Positions 58,633 to 64,000 of a stretch of 64,000 nucleotides of DNA are shown piece after piece; within the stretch, counting starts at the first letter, position 1, and each line of letters begins with the position of its first letter. Source of the DNA: Malurus cyaneus samueli. Its lineage: Eukaryota > Chordata > Aves > Passeriformes > Maluridae. A program made the translations under genes and the position numbers. A model generated the notes under the pieces. That model had not been told where the DNA came from, did no database searches, and worked only from the letters and a program-made list of their open reading frames with translations. Location of the stretch: assembly GCA_009741485.1 (NCBI GenBank), contig CM019229.1, positions 1,832,203 to 1,896,202 on the forward strand, given 5' to 3'.

Positions 58633-61600
58633 GTAAGAGAACTGATGTGCCTTGGCTATGCCCATGGTTAATAGCCTTAAAATGAATTATTTATCAGTAT
58701 GAGATCTCAGCAGCAGAGAGGCAGGAGGAGTTGCCCTCGAGGAGACAAGGCAGTTTGCTGACCCAAAGCTTGGGTGGGCTGTGGAGATGAGTTCAGTTAG
58801 TGGACAAGTGCCCTGTCATAATTCAGCCCTGGAGCTGCTGTCTTTGTGAGAAGTTTCAGCTGGGAAGTGACAGCACTGTGCAAAGGTTTTGCACTGGTTT
58901 GGCACTCCTAGGTCTTGCTTTCACTGGGGAATAAAAAAAAGGTGAGTTATATTCTGCTCATTGGTGTGAATCCTTGCTGGCAAAGGTAATATCTGGATTT
59001 ATTACCAGGGCTTGTTCAGCAGGGGTTAAACTGAGATTTGCCTAGATGAGGGCACCACATATGCTGGCTCATGTATCAATATTTTCCATGCAGATATTAT
59101 CCCCATCAGCTTATTGTGACTTCTTCTTGATGGGCAGGAGAGCACAAGATAAACACACTTGTCTTCTAATAGGACCATGTCCTCTCTGTGATAAAATATT
59201 TTGCAGATAACAAATTCACTAAAACCTATAGAAAATCCTGTGGAATCCACAAAAAATCCTGTGTGAACAAGTAACAAATTGTTCTGTGCTGTTGATCTGT
59301 TTTGCAGGGGATACAGTTATTAAATAGAAAGTAATGTAGAATGATGTTATCATTTTAGGTAAGCTGTGTGTGTTTAAACCTGTACAGGAGATGCCTCTTG
59401 CTGTCAAAGCAGTCACACAGTCTTTGGCAGCCAGCTGAGTCCTTGCCTTTTCTCTTGGATTTGTTCTAATGACCTTCAAGTTGTCCTTGGCTGAATTGTG
59501 CTAGTATTGTGAATGGAAAGGCTCTAAAACAATGTACTGCAGTTTTCTTGGTTTGTTTTCATGAAGAACTCCAGTGCTACTTTACTTACAATATTTGGTC
59601 TAAGCACAGCACATAGGAATGGAAGGGTAGAGAAAGGCTGGGGTTTGGTGCAGTTGAGTTGAGGAGTCCATGGAGCAGCAGGAAGGGAGGGCTGGACACA
59701 CTGTGCAGAGACAGGCTGGCAGGAGCTTCCCAGAATGGCAAAACCCTTTTTTTGTTCCTTCCATCGTGACCATTTCTGCAGCTGCTTCTGTCAGCTGGAG
59801 TCTTTGCCAGTCCCTTATGCAGCCCCCTCCTCCCAGTTTCCAACAGGGAGAAGTGTTGGCTCCTGGTCACTTTGTAGTGCCCTTGTAGTACCTGAGGGGT
59901 CATACTGGCACCAGGCAAAGAATCTCTGATGGAGACAAGGGCAAAGTTCAGATCCATTCAGGTGCCAGAGGAGCCCTAATCAGATCCAAGGAGTAGGAGA
60001 CTCTCTGATGTGCACTTAAAGAGCTGCTGTTTAAATCATCCTTAGGGTGCTCCTGGTTTCTCTCTTGCCATAGATAAGGAGAGCATGGAAATGGAGCTGA
60101 TATGACTCTTGGATCATGTGTCAGCCACAGCCAGACTCTCGAGAGCAGCATTTCAGCCCTCTCTGTGTTTGTGACATCCATAAACTCTCCAGGGAAGCCT
60201 TTTTACCCACTACCCCTTGGTGTATCAGCCTTGAGATCGTTTTTGAATCCAAGTGAATTTAGTTGCCGCAGGCAAGAATTAAGCAGTGAGAGACACACGT
60301 GGAAATACCACAATACTTATGGGATCCTTAAGTATTCACTTGGAAAGAAATAAAATTCCCTAGAAATTACTCTAAATTCTGGAGAAGAGGGGAGCGAAAA
60401 AAAGAATCGTCATTTTTAAGTCATCTTTTGAAATTCTGCAATGTATAACTTAACACAGTCTGTAACACTTCTTTATAAATAACCCCAGTAGGAAGGTTGC
60501 TATCCAATAAAAAATGCTGCGAGTAGAAAATTTGTCTCCTTTTAGTTCATCCCAGCAGCCCAATCACAGGGAAGTCACATCTTTCCTTCCTGCAGCAATT
60601 CCATCTCTTGTGCCAGCTTGTGGAGGCTTCACCTTTGGCTGGGCAGAGTGCTGGAGCTTCAGGATTCACTGTCATCCAGTGACTCCATGGAAGCAAAGGA
60701 AGGGCCTCTGCTACAGAAGTTGAAGACATAGCACAGACCCAGAGGTACCTGAATCTGCTCCAGGTTCTCAGAGAGCAGACAGAGGCAGTGTGAGCAGGGA
60801 GGAACTGTGCAAAACCCACCTGCATCCTGTGGTTGAATTCCCATTTGCATATGTTGGTGGCTGAGGCCCAGGAAGCTCTGTGCTCCCAAGAATCGAGTCC
60901 TTGGTGCCTGGATGTGTCTGCTGCTCTGGACTTTGACCTTGAGTGTCTGTACCTGGTGGGACAGGCCTGTTTCTGCTGTCATAACCCCAGCTCTGTACTC
61001 AGGTAATCTGAACTGGGATAAAGGCTTTGGCCTAAATATGACTGGAAGGAGGCAGGCCTTGATTCAGTCCAGAAAAAAGTGGTTTAAGAAAGGTTTAAAG
61101 TCACTGATGAATACAGTAAATGAAAGAAGTTGTGGATTTTGAGGAGCAGGAAGATGGTAGAGCCATCAGTGGAACAAAGAAGGTGTAAATGGAGGAGGAT
61201 CCTCCTTTTCTGTGAACCCAAGAGATAGAACCCTTCTCTGTCCCTGCACAGGGCAACCCTCGTACAGAAAATGAGGAGGGTGTGAGTCTTGGGGTGTCAG
61301 TTCTGCTGCTTTAGCAGCCAGTTCAGCTCCTTAGCAGAAGGATGAAGCTCTGATACCCCAGGCAGCCTCAGGAGACCCATGGAGACACAGAGGGAGATGC
61401 CAAGTGTGCAGACACTGCCCCAGCTTGTTCCACTTCCTGCTGCACTTTGTTCTCTGAGTATTGTCCATTTTGGTTTGCCTGTTTTTATCTTCAGAGTCCC
61501 TTGGCTCCAAAGAACGGAAAAGATTTAATAGCTTTTGCATCCCTCATAATTTCACATTGCACGGCTGATCAAAGAGCTTCTTCTTGAGTCGTAACTTCTA

Positions 61601-64000
61601 TTTGTGGTGACTCCTCTGGAGAGCTGGTGTGTATGTGTGTGGTAAGATGTCTTTGAGAAATTGGGGAGTGCTAATGAAGAGCTGCAGAGGGATTGTAGAT
61701 CAGCAGGAAGGGCCAGCCGCCACATCCAGGCATTGGAATGAGGGCTGAGTTATGTGCAAGGCTGTATTCACCTTCTGTTTTCAGTAAAATTGCAGTGTGT
61801 TCCTGCTCTGCTTGCTTTGCTGGGGCAGGGGGTGTGGAGCTGGGCAGCTGCACGAGGTGGAGAGGCTTGCAGGTGTTGCAGGGAGTCCAAGAGGGAAAAA
61901 AGGTGAGGGAGAACATTTGCAGTTGGGTATGACTTCTGATTCTTCCTGATGTTCATGCCTAAATCTGGCTACCTGAAACAGAGTGTGGCCAGAACTGAGA
62001 GAATCCAAAGCAGTTCTGTTCTTGCAAGGCCTTCAGGGCCATTCAGGGCAGTCCCAGCCCAGCCAGGGGCTGCACCCACAATGGACAATGGCTCACGGCT
62101 TTTTCACCCTTTCTCACTTTTGTCCATTTGCACATCGGGATTTGCTGAATCCTCCAATTGCAGCTGCAGCCAATGCAGTCAAAAACTCCAACTTGGCTCC
62201 CCCAATTCTCTGTTGTTTCCATCTCTTGGGGCCTGGCACAGGGAGGTGTCCTTGAGTTTGGGACTGCAGAGGAATTGTTTTGTGTAAAAATGGGAGAGCA
62301 GGAGCTCAGCACTGTCTGTGGAGTCTGGAGTTAAACACTGAAGAATTCCAGGGGTACAGAGACATGGAAATAGAGAAGCTGAAATCCGAAGGCATCAATG
62401 TGAGACCCAAGAACCTCATGGCTCAAAAAGGTTGTTTGACTATTCCTATGCAACTCTTCAGTATCTTATTCTGGAAGAGTTTTTTCCAGGTGACTGGAGA
62501 GATGCATTTACCTCTCCTCTTCCTCAGAGGTTATGTCAAGGATGATGGCAGCACAGAGTTTTCTTCCCTTAGTTTCCCTTTTGGAACAGGGCAGTTTTCT
62601 GGTGATGGGGTATGAATGCAGAGGGTGGAGGAATTGTCCCTTTGGGATCACTCAGATTTTTTCCCCCTGAACTTTAGGATATTTTGAGGAATTATAAAGA
62701 AAGGGAGGGTTGGACTCTGCTGCAGGTGATAGGATATGGATGTGTTGAGGGAGCTGGTGCCAGGGTGGTGATGCATCTCCTGCTCTCTTCCTGCATCTGT
62801 TAATTACTGGTTCATTCATGCAGTCTGGGAGGGTTCCCACAAAGAGCACTCTCCCAGAATGTTCAGCATTCATTCTGCCTCCAAGGCTGTGGCCAGAATC
62901 CTTGCTTTTGTACTTTCTGGTACCTTTTAATGTACAAGTGGGTGTCCCTTGGGACAGACAGAAAGATGGGGAAAAGGATTGAAGTGTTGTGAAAGGGAAG
63001 TGTAAAAAGGCTGCAGAGAACAAAGCATGGAAGAAATAATCATTCAGAGTCTTGCAGAGCTCATGGAATTTTGGACATTCTCCAGCTTAGGTGTCAGAGG
63101 CCCCGCACTAAGATAATGCTTTAGATTTTATCTCCGTGTTCTGAAGTGTGAGAGGAAAAGGCACCCAGGGCATGGGGCAGTGACATTGAAAAGGATATCA
63201 AGCAGTGCCTTTGAGAAACTCCCTCCTGTCTGTGAAAGCGGGGATCCATCCTGGTGAGCTGGGATTCAGGCACAAGGATCCTTTGAGGAAAGGGAGGGAG
63301 CTGTGGGGGTTTTTTTTCCTGTTACTTTTTAATCTCTTTTGCCCAGTGGGGTTATTGGGAGGGCAGCAGCTGCTGGCTGGAGCGTGGGGCTGTGGGATGC
63401 AGCACTGGCCTGCCCTCTGTGGCTGGCTGCTCTGGGCAAGCTGTGTGGGAAAGGCTCTGGAAGCAAGAGAGAGGGAGAGGTCAAATCCAAAGTGTTCTTG
63501 ATGCTGCAGAGGTGCTGGGCCTTGGGCAGGAGCTGCCTAGCAGGCCTTGACCCAAGTTCTCCATGGCTCCTGCTAAAGCAGCGTGGAGACTGGTTTGCAT
63601 CAAGGCAAACCAAAGGGGGCAGTTACGTGAAACTGGAAGAAGGTTTTTTTTAAGCTCAAAAAAGTAATCTTTGTGTCTTCCCTTTGTTTTTTGCATGATG
63701 TTTCAGTCATCAGTGTGAGTGTGTGAGGAGAAGAGTGCCCTTGTGAGCTTCCCCTGGCCAAATGGGGAGGGGTGGCAGGACCAAAACCACGTTTGTGCCT
63801 GTGCCAGGAGTGGAGCTGATACCAGATCAGCACTTGTGTTTGGAGCCTGGGCTTTGGCTGTTTCCAGAATGGGATGTGATTGTGTCTGAAGGGGGCAGTC
63901 CTACACGAAGGAGCTTCCTGATGCTGCCAGAAACTGGCATGGGGCTGGAGAAATCCCAGGGGAAGCTTCACTGGTGCTTCAGGCTGAGTGACCTGTGAGC
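58633..64000 (+). other. NSMF: NSMF intron 2 (5' part)
   Basis: No further NSMF exon is visible up to the window end. The human exon after this one starts near ADHLLADAY, and I found nothing resembling it in any frame. The only element recognised is the dispersed repeat at 61947-62400. Confidence 0.7.
61947..62400. repeat. Dispersed repeat, copy 2
   Basis: Second copy of the repeat at 2613-3049, in NSMF intron 2. Similarity fades immediately after GGCATCA(A/G)TG at the right end and before TGATG at the left, so these are probably true element boundaries. Confidence 0.8.

Noticed and set aside
58633..64000. Search for NSMF exon 3
   Set aside because: Nothing resembling ADHLLADAY or the following block was seen in any frame, so the window most likely ends within intron 2.

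Overview
This window is vertebrate nuclear DNA, almost certainly from a bird and probably a songbird. It has large introns with canonical GT...AG junctions. Chicken-repeat-1 (CR1) LINE fragments are scattered through it on both strands. It also holds several G/C-rich tandem repeats and one sharp CpG-rich promoter. There are no bacterial genes, operons or CRISPR arrays. I recognise two genes, both on the + strand and in the same order and orientation as their human counterparts on 9q34.3.

Gene 1 (about 1 to 31,320) is the 3' part of PNPLA7, a patatin-like lysophospholipase of the neuropathy-target-esterase family. Nine coding exons (6778-30646) join without a frame break into 327 codons. They cover the second half of the patatin domain, including the catalytic-aspartate DGG motif, and the acidic C-terminal tail. 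A 3'UTR follows, with a triple AUUUA element and an AATAAA signal. The earlier exons, including the GxSxG nucleophile, lie upstream of the window. The introns hold CR1 pieces, three copies of an unclassified mobile element (two intact copies, each flanked by a 9-bp direct repeat), a 24-bp minisatellite, a 255-base pure pyrimidine run, a GGGAT array and an ATACAT array.

The intergenic region (about 31,320 to 49,550) contains no gene I can support. Its left part is mostly unremarkable G/C-rich sequence. Its right part carries at least three decayed CR1 reverse-transcriptase segments, all on the minus strand, plus several CR1 3' ends.

Gene 2 (about 49,550 to beyond 64,000) is the 5' part of NSMF (Jacob/NELF), a myristoylated synapse-to-nucleus messenger. 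A CpG-rich promoter with CRE-like, CArG-like and ETS-like sites precedes exon 1, and exon 2 lies at 58571-58632. In exon 1 the expected myristoylation-type start at 49931 is out of frame with the conserved remainder of the protein. The frames differ by one base between the AAC codon and the GCC codon around 49970. This is either an assembly error or a real loss of the membrane-anchoring start, and it is the most consequential observation here. The window ends inside NSMF intron 2. I found no convincing undescribed biological system. The best follow-ups are the NSMF frame problem, the 9-bp-duplication element family, and the pair of long direct repeats that bracket the 3' half of PNPLA7 and the 5' part of NSMF.
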